In this document: piece after piece, positions 21,700 through 33,746 of the stretch
Layout: each line of letters begins with the position of its first letter
Numbering within the stretch: the stretch's first letter is position 1
Origin: Oxytropis ochrocephala
Lineage: Eukaryota > Streptophyta > Magnoliopsida > Fabales > Fabaceae
NCBI GenBank assembly: GCA_020916435.1
Contig: CM037092.1
Location: 78,130,817 to 78,194,816, forward strand
Length of the DNA stretch: 64,000 nt
Direction: 5' to 3'
Notes under the pieces: model-generated
Seen by the model: the letters and a program-made list of their open reading frames with translations, nothing else
What the model was told of the DNA's origin: nothing
Database searches by the model: none
Position numbers and translations under genes: made by a program

Positions 21700-23757
21700 A
21701 TGGAACTAGCTGGAGGCTACTCCATCTCATCTGACATGTCAAAGCGCGCGGTGAAACAAAAATGGCGAGAGATTGCTCATCTAACCTCCACCCCCCGCCG
21801 CAAGACTTTTTCTCCGAGGCAGCCGCTATTCTTTTCTGACGACGACTATCTCCTCGGGGAACCTAATGAGCACATTCCCTTGATCATCTCAGCTTTTATA
21901 TCCGATGTTGAGGTAAGGCGGATCCTCGTCGACTAAGGGAGCTCCGCCGATCTCATGTTTAAAAACCTTCTCTCTGCCTTCTGCTTAACCCCGGATAGCC
22001 TGATCCCCTACGCCGGGCCAGACCTCACAGTTTTCGGGGAGAGAATGGCATGACCCTTGGGATACTTTTACGCTTTCGTGACTTATGGGAAAAAGAAACT
22101 TGCCTGAGCAATTAAGACTACATACTTGGTAATCCCTGTGGTTTCTTCTTACCACTGCGTCGTTGGAAGACCTACCTTGGTGAAACTCGGCGCTGTCGCC
22201 TCAGTCGTCCATCAAATGCTGAGATTCCACTCCCTCGATGGAGAGATCGTAACCATCCCAGTCGACCTGGAGGCTATGAAGCACTGCCACTTCCTCACCT
22301 TACGCGGAACTAGATCTCAACTCCAAGACATCCCAGATTCCCCCGCAACGGCTCGCGAAGTAAATTTCTCCGAGGCAGACGCCTGCTACGATCCCGACAG
22401 CTCTGAAGACGAGTCCGACGACGAGTTGGCTAAGGAGCTTAAGAAGAAAAATAAACGTCTCGAGCCACTGAGCGCTTTCCTCGAGATCCCATTGGCGAAG
22501 ATCCCAACAAAACGATCAAGATAGGGGTCGACCTTAGCGATGAGGTGAGGGAAGCTCTAACAACATGCCTACGATGCAATGTCGACCTCTTCGCATGGTC
22601 AGCTTCCGAAATGCCAGGCATCCCCCTCGAAGTAGCGTGCCACCATCGTGACACCACCTGCAAGTAAATCCTGGCGCCAAGTGTGTGGCCCAGCGGCGAA
22701 GAGTGCAAAGTGAAGAAAAGCCAGAAGCTGCTTCCAAAGCAGTGGACGATTTAATCTCGGCAGGATTCGTCAAAGAAGTGAAATACACCACCTGGCTCTC
22801 CAACGCCGTCCTAGTAAAGAAGAGCAGAGAGAAATGGAGAAACTGTGTTGACTACACGGACATCAACAAAACTTGCCCTAAAGACGCTTTCCGGTGCCAA
22901 GTATCGATAAACTGGTGGACAACGCTTCAGGCTTTCGGCTACTCTCCTTCCTAGATGCCTACTCCAGCTACAACCAAATCGCGATAAACCCAACAGACCA
23001 GGAAAAGACAGCTTTCATGAACAACCGGGGAAACTATTGCTATAGGGTCATGCCGTTTGGTCTGAAGAATGTCGGGGCAACATATTAGCGAATAATGAAC
23101 AAAGTCTTCCGAGATCAAATCGGTAGGGTCGTCGAAGTCTACCTCGACGACATGATTGTAAAACTAAAAGGCGATGAAGGCCATGTGGCCGACCTCGAAG
23201 AAATCTTCGCCGAGGCTAGGAAGAATAACCTCAGATTCAATCCCAAGAAGTGCACTTTCAAGGTCAGGGCAGGAAAATTCCTCAGTTGTTGTCTTTCTAA
23301 AAGAGGAATCGAGGCAAACCCGGACAAATGCAGAGCCATGACCAACATGCGCCCTCCCGACAACCAAGAAAGATGTACAGAAACTAACTGGGATGATTGC
23401 CGCCCTATCCAGGTTCGTCTCAAAGGTAGCCAACTGATCACTCCCTTTCTTCAGAATTCTAAAGAAAGGGGTTGAATTCTAGTGGGCGCCGGGATCGTGA
23501 AAACACGTTGTCCGAGCTCAAGCAGATACTCTCAGAACCACCGATACTGATGAAGCCGACAGAAGGGGAAACTCTGTATCTCTACATCGTTGTGGTCAAG
23601 GAGACTGTCAGTGCAGTCTTAATCCGATAAACAGAAGACGAGCATCGCCACGTTTACTTCGTAAGTAAGGTGTTGCAGGGGGCCGAATCCTGATACCAAA
23701 AGATAGAAAAAGTGTCACTCGCTTTGGTGGTAGCTACCAGGAGGCTAAGGCCGTAAT
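21700..23757 (+). pseudogene. gag-less Tat pol: protease and RT, decayed
   Basis: Only 40 bp after the primer site an ATG opens MELAGGYSIS, which in full Tat elements lies just before protease; gag is absent. Then come the protease site (VD-stop-GSSADLMF, 21928), GRPTLVKLG (22161), an acidic linker, MPGIP (22612) and reverse transcriptase (VDYTDINKTCPKDAF, FLDAYSSYNQ, FMPFG-like GVMPFGLKN, YLDDM at 23141). RNase H begins near 23560 and breaks off at RRLRP. Stops at 21934 and 23086 replace CAA and CAG, as the minus-strand copy shows, and several frameshifts occur. Non-functional. Confidence 0.85.
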
Positions 23758-24430
23758 TCGTCTGGAATCACACCATGGGTTATTATTAGGCTATGCATGA
23801 ACCACTCATGATTTTCATCTGGAATCACACCATGGGTTATTCTTAGAATTGTGTTTTCACGAATGTCAAACCCCCCGCTTGTCTTAATTATAACTTGGTT
23901 CGTTCTCGTGTACAAAGTGGGGCTGGTACTACCTTTGAGGTCATAATTTTGTTTAGGTGAATTCTCAAGAATGTGGAAAAAGGGATCCCACATACAACAT
24001 AATATGTCCTATTTAAACTACCCTAGGTCCATATGGTTTTCTTCCCACGAGGATAACAATGTCCTTTCTATGTCACCGACGTAGTGGAAATGACCACTAC
24101 TCCTAGTACGAGCCAATAGGTGTTTGTCACTTACCACTTTTTTGTCTTCTAGTCACACATGTCCTACCTTGTACGTGATCCGTACAGAAGTGCAGGTGGA
24201 ACAGATGTTCTTTGTAGTGGTAGGTCAGTTTTTCTTGCGCTCCTCGAGCTATATTGTTCGGTCCCATAGGTCTTTCTTGGGTCGTTGAGGTTCTTATTCG
24301 GTGTTTGAGGGTTCTAGGTGTGTTTATTCAGATACCCCTAGTACACATTCCTTCGAGCTTCAAGCCGACGTGTGATGGTTTCTTCACGTTTTGTTAATGT
24401 CTAACCATGCATTTATGATTCAGTTGGCCC
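23758..24430. other. Unexplained insert in RNase H region
   Basis: About 670 bp of non-repetitive sequence between two RNase H pieces. The only internal structure seen is a 24-bp direct repeat, TCTGGAATCACACCATGGGT plus TATT, at 23761 and 23818. No long open frame, no recognised domain, no terminal repeat. Confidence 0.4.
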
Positions 24431-25770
24431 AGTGCTTTCCTCATCTATGGGTCAGCTACCATAATTATCGCAACTCAGCAGCTAAGGCCATACTTTCAAG
24501 CTCATCTAATGAATAAAAAAACAACCTATCCAATAAAGAAGATACTTTAGAAACTTGAAATCTCAAGGGAGATGGTAGCATGATCGGTGGAACTCTTAAT
24601 TTTGATATCAAGTTCAAAACTAGAGGTCCCATCAAATCACAAGTTCTGGATGACTCTATTGTCGGCCTCATACCATCTCCTGAAAAGGAAATCCAGACCG
24701 TCTACACTATGTTAGTAGATAGAGTCTACCAAAGAGGATATTTTCAACCTTTCCTCATCTGCGTAGACGTGACATAGGCAGAGTACATCATGAAAGAGCT
24801 ACATGAAGGAATCTTCTGCAACAACTGTGAGAATGAGACTTTGGAAGCTAAGTTACTCTAAATGCGACAATTGCCAAAAGCATGCTAGAAAAGCTCAACT
24901 CCCACTCGAGAAAATACATGAGATCATCCCCCCTGGCCACTCAACACGTGAGAACTCTACTTTCTTGGACCTTTCCCATTGGAACTTGGCCAATTGAAGT
25001 TCATCATAGTCACCATCGACTACTTCACCAAATGCATAGAAGATTATCCACTCGTTGCCATCACCGCTGAAAGGGTCATGAGTTTGTATGGAAAAACATG
25101 GTGTGCAGCCATGGCTTTCCACACTCCATTATGACCATCACTCAATTCGCAAGTGAAATCTTCCAATTTTTCTACAAGGAACTCGGGGTAGGCCTTCAGT
25201 TTGCTTCAAACGAACATCCTCAAACAAATGGTCAAGTGGAAATAGCAAACAAAGGCATCCTCTCCAGGCTGAAAAAAGTGTGGATCAAGCTAAGGAAAAA
25301 TGGGTTGAATAGCTCAAGGAAGACTTAGGGCCTACCACACCACTACCCAATCAGAAACCAAGGAGACTTGCTTTGACTCACTTATGACTTGAAATTTATG
25401 AGCCCTGTAGAGTTCTTAGAAGTGAGTTGCATGAAGAGATTGAGCGAGATGAAGCCGCAAGGGTTGAACTAGACCTGATCGACCAAACTAGCTAGGGAGT
25501 ATGGTCAACTTGAAGAAATTGCACTCAAAAATGAGTTTCCAAGCTCTTCCACAAGAAGTTTTCTCTAAAGCCATTCCTAAAGGGAAACCTAGTACTTAAA
25601 AGATAGAAAATGCTCGAAAAGGAGTGTGAGAAGGAAAACTCAGAGCCAACTGGGAAGGACCTTTCAGTATTAGTGAAAAGCTCACCAAAGGCGATTACAA
25701 ATAGGAAGACCTATTAGGAAAACAAATTTCAAGGTTTTGAAATGCCGCCCACCTCATGCTTTGTTTCAAT
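24431..25770 (+). pseudogene. Tat RNase H and integrase remnant
   Basis: Starts with ATQQLRPYFQAHL, i.e. the same RNase H stretch where the left piece ends, so it overlaps rather than continues it. Next are VEL..FDIKFKTRGPIKSQ, HEGI-like integrase zinc-finger remains (about 24800), IDYFTK (25015), EHPQTNGQVE (25213) and WEGPF-like sequence (25650). Stops and frameshifts are frequent. It may be another, more divergent Tat copy joined to the first by recombination. Confidence 0.75.
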
Positions 25771-26750
25771 TAAAAAAGTTGTAAATGAGCGATGTATTTT
25801 ATTTCTTTCTTGGGCATTTTTTTTCCACTGGGCTTTTTGTCCATTGAGGTTTTAATGAGACAAGACCCTTAGTTCCTTTTCTGCCATCAATAAAAGCAAC
25901 GAGTTTTGCAATTACTCCTTGCTTATAATAATTTTTCAAATGTATGATACCAAGCACAAAAGAAGTTTATCAAAATAGGAATCACCGACCTCATCGTCAA
26001 TAATGCCACGACGAAAATTCTGATCTATATAGTATCACGAAGAGGAATGGAATAAGAAACTTAAGGTCATAAATTGGCCACGAAAAATCCTTGATCAAAA
26101 GTATCTTGAAGAGGGTTCACATTAGAATCCTAATGTCGTAACTCGGGCACAAAAATTTTGAGTTTTAAAGTAGCTCAACCCCAAGAATTATGAGTTCCCC
26201 AAGAATTATGAGTTCTAAAGATGTTGGAAGACGATTGGCCGTAACTTGACCTCAAAAGGAATTATGAGTTCTAAAGATGTTGGAAGACGATTGGCACAAG
26301 AATCTTAAAGGTCGTAATAACTTGACCTCAAAAGGACCAGGATCTAAAGTTGTTTTGCTTGCAAAAACGGAGCTCTAAAGCACTTTGAAAGCGGATTTGC
26401 AACAAAACCCAAGACTTATGGAATCGAGCTCACATGGAGCTCGAGAACCCGAAACAACATGAACAACTCAATATACAAATCTGTAAAAGGTGCAATTTTT
26501 TTGGGGGGAATAGTACCCTTACGCGAAATAAGACCCAAGTATAATGTGAGATAAAGGCGAAAGAACTCAACAAAAGTATAAAAGTCATATAAGGTTTTCA
26601 TTAGATTTATTATAACACCTTTTAAAGGTTGAAAATCTATTAAGATCTATTATATTGCTCTCAATACAACAAGGGATGATCCGAATACAAAAGTAATAAA
26701 TGAAGTTACATCTCTGAGGCAAATCCCATAGCAAAACTAACTAGTATATG
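25771..26750 (+). mobile_element. 3' untranslated region of a Tat element
   Basis: TTTTCCACTGGGCTTTTT after the integrase remnant matches TTTTTCCCACTGGGTTTTTT at 33799 after the integrase of the complete Tat element. Further on, TTATGAGTTCTAAAGATGTT with GGAAGACGATTGG is repeated (about 26170-26300) and ACTTGACCTCAAAAGGA recurs. No gene seen. Confidence 0.55.
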
Positions 26751-27342
26751 TAGGGGTGGCAATTTCTACCCGCAAGTGGGGATCTCATGATCGCTTCGAA
26801 ATGGGGCCCAATGGCGTGATTTTTCCCAGTGGGGATGAGGATGGGGAGAAAATCTCCACATAATCAAAAGTGGGGATGGGGATGGGGATCATACTTCTCA
26901 CCTATGAGAGACACATGAATATATTACATAAATATTCTTAATATAGATATATATTATATTATAAGTAATTAATTTTTTTAGTCTTTTTATAAGTGTTTTT
27001 AATTAAAAATATTAACAAAATATTAAATTGTTCTAACTTTTATACTTTCTAAATATTAAAATATAAAAGTAAGACTAACATTTATATTTTTTATATTAAA
27101 ATGTTTAAACTTTTGAATTTTAGTCCTACTTTTTATATATTTTTCTAATTTTATTATATTTTAGTTTATATTTTTGTTAAATTTTAATAAACTTGTGGGG
27201 TCCCATGCGGGACCGTGGGGATCGGTGGGGATGGGATGGGGAGAAATGTCCCCGGCGGGAATGGGGACGGGGGCGATTTGGGAGGCGGGGGCGGGAGCGG
27301 GGAAGTATTCACCGCCTCCCTCGCCCCGCATCGTCATCCCTA
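26751..27342. mobile_element. hAT-like MITE with 8-bp target duplication
   Basis: TAGGGGTGGCAATT at the left and a right end whose complement is TAGGGATGACGATG form imperfect inverted ends; AGTATATG flanks both sides (26743-26750, 27343-27350). Eight-base duplications and TAGGGGTGGCAA-type ends fit hAT superfamily derivatives. Both ends are rich in GTGGGGATGGGGA runs, the middle is AT-rich, and there is no transposase. 592 bp. Confidence 0.85.
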
Positions 27343-27350
27343 AGTATATG

Positions 27351-27520
27351 CCTATAGCGAGCTCCTCCGCACTTTGTTTAAATCATATGCTTGGAAGGCG
27401 ACGAAGATGGCAGTAATGAGGGTATGTCTTGAAGACTTTAGGAAAAAGGCCATAATGGGAATTAACATGAAGAATGATCATCCAAGTTCATCGGTGGGAA
27501 TTCCATATGTATCGCAATAT
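27351..27520. other. Flank of the complete Tat element
   Basis: Continues at 37850 after the Tat element. On the minus strand, IPIMAFFLKSSRHT and neighbours faintly resemble the conserved part of Tat antisense ORF proteins, so it may be an old antisense-ORF remnant. Weak. Confidence 0.25.
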
Positions 27521-27525
27521 ATATA

Positions 27526-27880
27526 TGTTCCCGGGTGTATCGGCAAATACAAGAGTCGCCAACAAAGAATTGGGCTCGCGGTCCACCAACACGATCGGCC
27601 CAAACACGCCGCTTGAGCGCACTTCGCCGTGAAAATCTCGCATGAAAGCGGTCTGACAAAGATCAGATATATATCGCCATTCGCGCACACGGCATCGTGT
27701 GCGTTCTCTAACCTTGTGCTATCTGCCCGGCGACCTCTCACTAGATCGTCGGAGTGTCTTTGCGGTACCACCCGAGGTGCTCAACGCGTGAAGCCGGGGC
27801 CCTGGCCTCTCACTCATTCAACGACCGCCCATTCAAGGGACAACAAACACTTCAACACTTCATTGGTCAAGGTACGATCA
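27526..27880 (+). repeat. 5' LTR of Tat element
   Basis: TGTTCCCGGG to GTACGATCA. Aligns throughout with 37490-37844, with scattered substitutions and small indels. Confidence 0.93.
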
Positions 27881-27901
27881 ATCGGCGACCACGCTGGGAG
27901 G
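27881..27901 (+). other. Primer binding site of Tat element
   Basis: ATCGGCGACCACGCTGGGAG follows the LTR, closely like TTGGCGACCACAGTGGGAGC of the gag-less family. Confidence 0.75.
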
Positions 27902-27926
27902 CCCGAGCGCTATCCTACTCCATTCA

Positions 27927-29669
27927 TGGCTCCACGCGGCCGCCCCCGCACGCGGGCCTCATCTCGTGTCAACCCTCCGCCGGCATCCTCAACAAAGAAA
28001 CTCCGGAGGGTGTAGCGAAGAACGATTCACGAATCTCGAGGAATCGCGCGACAGAACCCTCGGTGCGGCGCGGACCGATCTTGGAGCGGATTCACCGTGA
28101 CGCTCCACCTCAACTACCGCCCGAGCTGGTTGAAGCGGGCATTCAAGAACCACTGCCCGAGCACGTCACTCAGGCCGTGTTGCAGATCTTGCAGAACAAG
28201 AATCAGGTGATCGCAGACAGAGACGCGCTCATCTCTCAGTATGAAAGAGGTCAGACTCGGGCCGCCTCGCGTGCGAAGACGGAGAACCTTCGCCACACCG
28301 ACCGGTGCGTAGACACCGTTCCCCTCCTCGAAGGAGTATTTCTCGACGGGAGAGCACCACTCATCGTTCTCCTGCAAGACGTTCTAGGGCGCACAGGTCG
28401 CCCCCAAGCAGGAACGCGCGTAGACGCCGTTCGCTGTCTTATGATGATTATGAGGACTCCAGCTACCGCCCTGACACCGGCCGCTCGACCACAAGGTACT
28501 CCTCCAATGAGTCGTCCGGGTCACGTCGGTCGAGAAGCAGATCTTGGGATTCTCGTGAGCTGGAAGATTATAGAGATGGAAGAATTAGGGACGTTTCACG
28601 GCGGCCAAGAAGAGGCCAAAGCGAGCGACCCAGGAGGCCTCCTCAACTTCCACCAACTGGTCCCTTCGGAGGATTCTATGGAATGCCGGGCAACGAGGCA
28701 TGCCTCGCTATGCAACCCTTTGGGTCGAACGGCATTCAGAACGAGCACGGCCGTTCTCACGAGAGATCAGGTGTTACAAAATTCCGAGAGACTTACGCAA
28801 GCCTCCCAATCTCAATAAGTTCGACGGCCGAGGGGATCCAGACAAGCATCTCCGTTACTTCAATAATTCACCGCTTTCGGTGGAGTTGGGACCGACCATG
28901 AAATGCGTGCTTTTTCTCTCGATCATTGGACGGCCGAGCATTGGAATGGTGGGAATCTCTTCGTCCCAACTCCATCTCCTCCTGGGACGACCTGATCAGA
29001 ATATTCTTGTCTCACTACACTGCCAATCGGTGCCAATACCGATACGAAGAATACTTGGACTCTGTTGTTCAAGGCGACAATGAGACGTTGAGACAGTACA
29101 TCGACCGGTTTAACACAGAGGCCGAGTCTGTTCGTGACTTGTCAGACAAGGACAAGTTGAAATATCTGAAGCGTGGTATTCGACCGGACCACCGGTTCGT
29201 AGAAGAATTCACCCTCAACCATTATCAAGATCTCAGCCATTTCCTGACAAGAGCAAACGTCCATATGGCATATGAAGAAACCTTGGCTGCCAGAAAGGTC
29301 GTCCGTTCACGGCCTAAAGAAGAAAATAGTAAGCCGGCCAAAGGGCATGAAGGTCGCCGCGACAACCGGCCTGACTTTCGAGATAAAAAGTTTGATCATC
29401 GCACTCGGCTCAACACCTCTATTGCACAGATCTACAGCGAGTGCCAGAATAATGAGTTTGTGGGAGTTAAGCGGCCTGAACCACTCGTGCTCAAGAAGGG
29501 GGCACGGCCGACCAAAAGATACTGCCGCTACCACAAGAGTAAAGGTCATGATACTAACGACTGTATGGCCCTCAAAGATGATATTGAAGAGCTCATTCAG
29601 AAGGGCAAGTTGGGAAAGTATGTGAGGTCGGAGGAAGGCGACCGACCTCGAAGCGAGCGTAGAAGCTGA
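27927..29669 (+). pseudogene. Tat gag polyprotein, frameshifted
   Basis: Gag forms the cytoplasmic virus-like particle. The likely start is ATG at 27927 (MAPRGRPRTRASS), soon interrupted by a stop; the frame then moves several times (28020-28380, 28305-28690, 28700-28925, 28926-29669). Recognisable parts: ELVEAGIQEPLPEHVTQAVL, an Arg/Ser-rich linker (RRSISRRES, RSRSRSW), PRDLRKPPNLNKFDGRGDP, the gag core (SISSWDDLIRIFLSHY, GDNETLRQYIDRFN) and a CRYHKSKGHDTNDC knuckle. The last 247 codons are one open frame ending at 29669. At least three frameshifts make it non-functional. Confidence 0.85.
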
Positions 29670-29689
29670 TCGATCCAGAGAGGAAAGGG

Positions 29690-30454
29690 GCCTCTAGCCA
29701 TAGAGAGCACCCAAAACAAGGACCGATCTGAAGATCGTGACACTCGGCAGTCCAAAGGCCGTAATGTTGCGATGGTTATTCATGGTGGAAACCCCGGATC
29801 GCAGGGGAATCTAACAAGGCCACCAAGAGAAAGTGGGGCGAGTTGTTAATGGTCGCATCTACTTCAAAGACCACCACCGGTCTCGAGCGGACCCCATCTC
29901 GCTCTGGTGATAGCGACTTATCGACGGCAAGCCCAATAGTTATGTTCCTTTGGTAATCGTGAGTAAATGGCAAACACCGAGGTGCAAAGAATCCGGTCGA
30001 TCAAGGTAGCTCGGCCGATATCATGTTTGAAGACTTGATCGACAAGATAAAGGTTGATCGTGGCGAGATAATTCCCGTGCCGAGCCTACTCCTCTAACGA
30101 GTTTCAATGGGCGACCACCTACCCGCTGGGAACGATCGAGCCGCTAGTCACGTTTGGTGACGACACGGGGATAGTACTGCATGCGGACCAGGTCGACGAC
30201 GCCCTTGTACTTCCCCTCAAATCCTGCTATCAATGTATTATTGGTAGGCCGACCTTGGGTAAACTAGAGGCCGTTACATCGACGGTGCATCTGAAAATGA
30301 AATTCTACAGCAAAGACGATCAAGTGGTTACCCTGGCGGCCGACCTTGAATCAGCAAGAAGAAGCCACGCTCTATACCAAGAAATATGTGACGAGGTAGA
30401 TCGTGTGGCGAACGCTCGAGCACTAGTGAAGGCCATCAAGTCAATGTCGCTGAT
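29690..30454 (+). pseudogene. Tat aspartic protease, decayed
   Basis: Would cleave the polyprotein. The active-site motif DQGSSADIMF is read at 29999, followed by degraded sequence and GRPTLGKLEA (30247), the usual C-terminal protease block, in another frame. Stops and frameshifts lie between 29690 and 30250. The Gln in DQG is shared with the gag-less copy, so it is a family trait. Confidence 0.75.
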
Positions 30455-32011
30455 TTGGATGCTCGGTATGATCCAGACAGCGATCCAGAAGATAATGATG
30501 ATGATTTGGCTCGAGAACTGAAGAACAGACTGAAAAGACCAGAACCTCATGGGGAATTGGTAGATGTTCAATTGGGTGACGACCCAGCCAAAACGGTGAA
30601 GCTCGGTAGCGACCTACCGGAGCAAATTAAACAAGATCTTGTGCAATGTTTGAGAGACTATGCCGACCTGTTCGCATGGCAGGCATCTGATATGCCCGGT
30701 ATTCCCGTGGAGATCGCTTGCCATCAACTCTCCGTCGATGAAAATTCTAAGCCGGTCGCACAAAGAAGAAGAACTCAAAGTGAGGAAAAATCTCAAGCCG
30801 CTGCAAAGGCCGTTGAGGACCTCCTGAAGGCCGACTTTATCGAGGAGATCAAATACACGACCTGGCTATCCAACGTCGTGTTAGTTAAAAAGAAAAATGG
30901 CAAGTGGAGAATGTGTGTAGACTACACCGACCTGAACAAGGCATGCCCGAAGGATGCCTTCCCTGTGCCCAACATCGACAAGCTGGTCGATGGTGCTTCT
31001 GCTACAAATCGTTATCTTTTACGACGCTTATTCGAGGATACAATCGACATGATGTATCCGCCCGATCAGCACAAGACGGCCTTCATGACAGATAGAGGCA
31101 ATTTCCAATACAAGGTGATGCCTTTCGGCCTAAAGAACGCTGGAGCGACCTACCAGCGAATGATGAATAAAATTTTCAAAAGGCAGATCGGCCGAATATC
31201 TGAAGTGTATCTAGACGACATGATCATCAAAAGTGAGACCGATCCAGATCATGTCACCGACCTGAGGGAAATATTTGAAGAAGCAAGAAAGAATTCACTC
31301 AGACTGAATCCAGAGAAGTGTACATTTGGGGTGAGGGCCGGCAGATTTTTGGGCTTCCACCTAACTGAAAGAGGGATAGAAGCAAACCCTGAGAAATGCA
31401 GGGCGGTCGTCGAGATGAGGCCGCCCACGACTAAGAAAGAGATACAGCAGCTAAACGGCATGGTAGCTGCCCTATCCAGATTCATTCCTAAAGCGGCCTG
31501 CAAGTCGCTTCCACTATTTAGACTGCTGAAGAAAGAAGTGGATTTTGAGTGGACCGACCAATGCCAGCGAGCGTTGGACGAGTTGAAAATAGCTTTGACC
31601 AGCCCGCCGATTATGACCAAGCCGCTGCCGGGTGAGACGTTGTATTTGTACTTGGCCATAACAGAAGAAGTTCTAAGTGCGGTGTTAGTCAGAGAAAACG
31701 ATCTGAAACAGAATCCGGTCTATTTCATTAGTAAAGTGCTGCAAGGGCCCGAGCTGAGATACCAGAGAATAGAGAAGTTTGCCCTTGCACTTCTAATAGC
31801 TGCCAGAAGATTGAGACCCTACTTTGTGGCCCATCAGGTCGTGGTAAGGACCGACCAACCTATCAGGCAAGTCCTACATCGGCCAGACCTGGCGGGACGA
31901 ATGATAAAGTGGGCTGTGGAGCTAAGTGAGTTTGGGATCAAATTTGAATCCGATCGCCGCAAAAAGCGCGGTGTTGGCCGACTTTATAGCCAAATGACTC
32001 CTACTTCGTAA
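30455..32011 (+). pseudogene. Tat reverse transcriptase and RNase H
   Basis: One 518-codon frame with MPGIPVEIACH (about residue 80), RT motifs VDYTDLNKACPKDAFPVPN, MPFGLKNAGATYQRMMNKIF, the catalytic YLDDM (31207), NPEKCTFGVRAGRFLGF, LNGMVAALSRFIPKAA, and Ty3-type RNase H (LYLAITEEVLSAVLV, TDQPIRQVLHRPDLAGRM). Between DGAS and PPDQHKTAF the expected motif A (F-D-A-Y-S) is missing: the codons for YDAYS are present at about 31020 but in another frame because of small indels that cancel out. The open frame is thus catalytically dead. It ends early with a frameshift near 31960. Confidence 0.88.
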
Positions 32012-32430
32012 GATCAAGCCGAAACGACCGGATCTTGCACGATGGGTCGCCCAATAGCAAGGGGAGTGGGGCAGGCCTAATCTTAGAAAATTCAGAAGGC
32101 CTTGCAGTGGAAGTCTCTTTAACCTTTGCGTTCCATACTTCAAACAACCAGGCCGAGTATGAGGCGTGCATAGCTGGCCTACAGCTCGCCAGAGATTTCA
32201 ATGTCGACCGGGTTGAGCTCAGATCAGATTCCTTGCTCGTAGTCTCACAGATCAAAGAGTTATACGATGCCAAGGACGACGTGCTGAAATCTTATCTAGC
32301 AAGAGTAAGAGAGCTGCTCAAGCAGTTCGACCGAGCTGAAGTGGTACACGTGCCTCGGACCGAAAATGTTCGAGCGGATATATTATCAAAGCTTGCAAGT
32401 ACCAAGACTCCGGGAAATCACGGAGTTTGA
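32012..32430 (+). pseudogene. Second (archaeal-type) RNase H of Tat
   Basis: An open stretch with HDGSPNSKGSGAGLILENSE, NNQAEYEACIAGLQLA, ELRSDSLLVVSQIKE and RTENVRADILSKLAS, the D-E-D pattern of the extra RNase H known from Tat elements. It follows the RT frame out of phase and is followed by another frame change into integrase, so it would not be made as part of an intact polyprotein here. Confidence 0.85.
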
Positions 32431-33746
32431 TTCGAGAGACGCTAAATCGGCCGGCGTGTCGACTCAAGCCAATCCAATCCATCGGCGTTCTTTGTGTCAA
32501 TTTCGATTCGATTGGATCGCCCCTATCCTAAGGTACATCGTCGAAGGGGAAGAACCGAGCGACGAAGCGAGCGAAATTGGTCGTGCCTCGAGCGACCAAA
32601 TATTCGTGATAGAAGGAAAGTTGTGCGTAAGAGGATTCTCGTCCCCATTGTTAAGGTGTCTCACGTCGGTCGGCCGACCACGTGTTGAGGACATTCATGA
32701 AGGTGTTTGTGGAAGTCACCAAGGAGCTCGCTCCATAGCAAAGAATGCCCTCGGGGCCGGCTATATTATTGGCCGACCATGGATGAGGACGCCAAGAAAC
32801 TCGCTCGTAAATGCAAGAAATGCCAAGTACATGCGATGTCCACATTGCACCTTCCACAGAGTTGCAAAGTCTTGTCTCGCCTTGGCCGTTCGCCTGGTGG
32901 GGCATGGATCTGCTAGGCCCGTTTCCACCTGCTCTAGGCCAGTTCAAGTTCTTGATCGTGGCAGTTGACTATTTTACAAAGTGGATCGAGGCCGAGCCTC
33001 TCGCAACGATCACATCGGCCAAAGTCAGCAAGTTTTTCGGACGTTGTGTGCTAGCCCGTTTTGGGATCCCCCAACAATTGATAACTGACAACGGTACCCA
33101 GTTCGCAGATAAAAGATTTAGAGAAATGTTGGCCGACTTAGGGGTTAAGCAGCGCTTTACCTCGGTCGAGCATCCTCAGACAAACGGCCAAGCTGAAGCG
33201 GCCAACAGAGTTATCCTACGTGGGTTAAAGCGAAGACTCGATGAGGCGAAAGGGAACTGGGTCGAAGAGCTGCAGTCCGTTCTTTGGGCTTACAGGACGA
33301 CTCCTCATTCATCGACCGGGGAGTCGCCCTTCAGATTAGTATATGGAACCGATGCTGTGATACCCATAGAAATGGGCGAGTTGAATTGGAGGACTTCAAA
33401 TCCCCCTACAATGGTTGACAACGACCGAGCTATTCGAGAAGAGCTGGACCTAATCGAAGAACTGCGCACCCAAGCATCGCTAAGAGAGCAATTGATCAAG
33501 CAGAAGGTCGCAGCCAGGTATAACGCTCGAGTTCAAAAGAGAGACTTCTCGGTCGGCCAGCTCGTCCTAAGGCGCGCAGATGTGGGGAACAAGAATGCTC
33601 GACAGGGAAAGTTGGCACCAAATTGGGAAGGTCCATATAGGGTCATCAACAAGACCGGCAAGGGGGCATACGAGCTGGAAACCATGGATGGGGCGACTAT
33701 CCCCAGAACATGGAATGCAGAAAAACTTAGAAAGTATTGTGTTTGA
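32431..33746 (+). pseudogene. Tat integrase, frameshifted at N-terminus
   Basis: Inserts the element DNA into chromosomes. The HHCC finger region (HEGVCGSHQGARSIAKNAL, then Cys pair near 32808) is split over frames; from 32811 one frame of 311 codons carries the catalytic core: VDYFTKWIE (first Asp), LITDNGTQF (second Asp), VEHPQTNGQAEAANRV (Glu), then TTPHSSTGESPFRLVYG and a C-terminal WEGPYRVINKTGKGAYELE. The stop is at 33744. The core looks intact, the finger does not. Confidence 0.9.

Noticed and set aside
24465..24671. Minus-strand 68-codon frame
   Set aside because: Opposite strand of readable RNase H codons; shadow only.
28305..28640. Arg/Ser-rich frame resembling an SR splicing factor
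   Set aside because: It is the basic linker of gag, between recognisable gag blocks, shifted by an indel.
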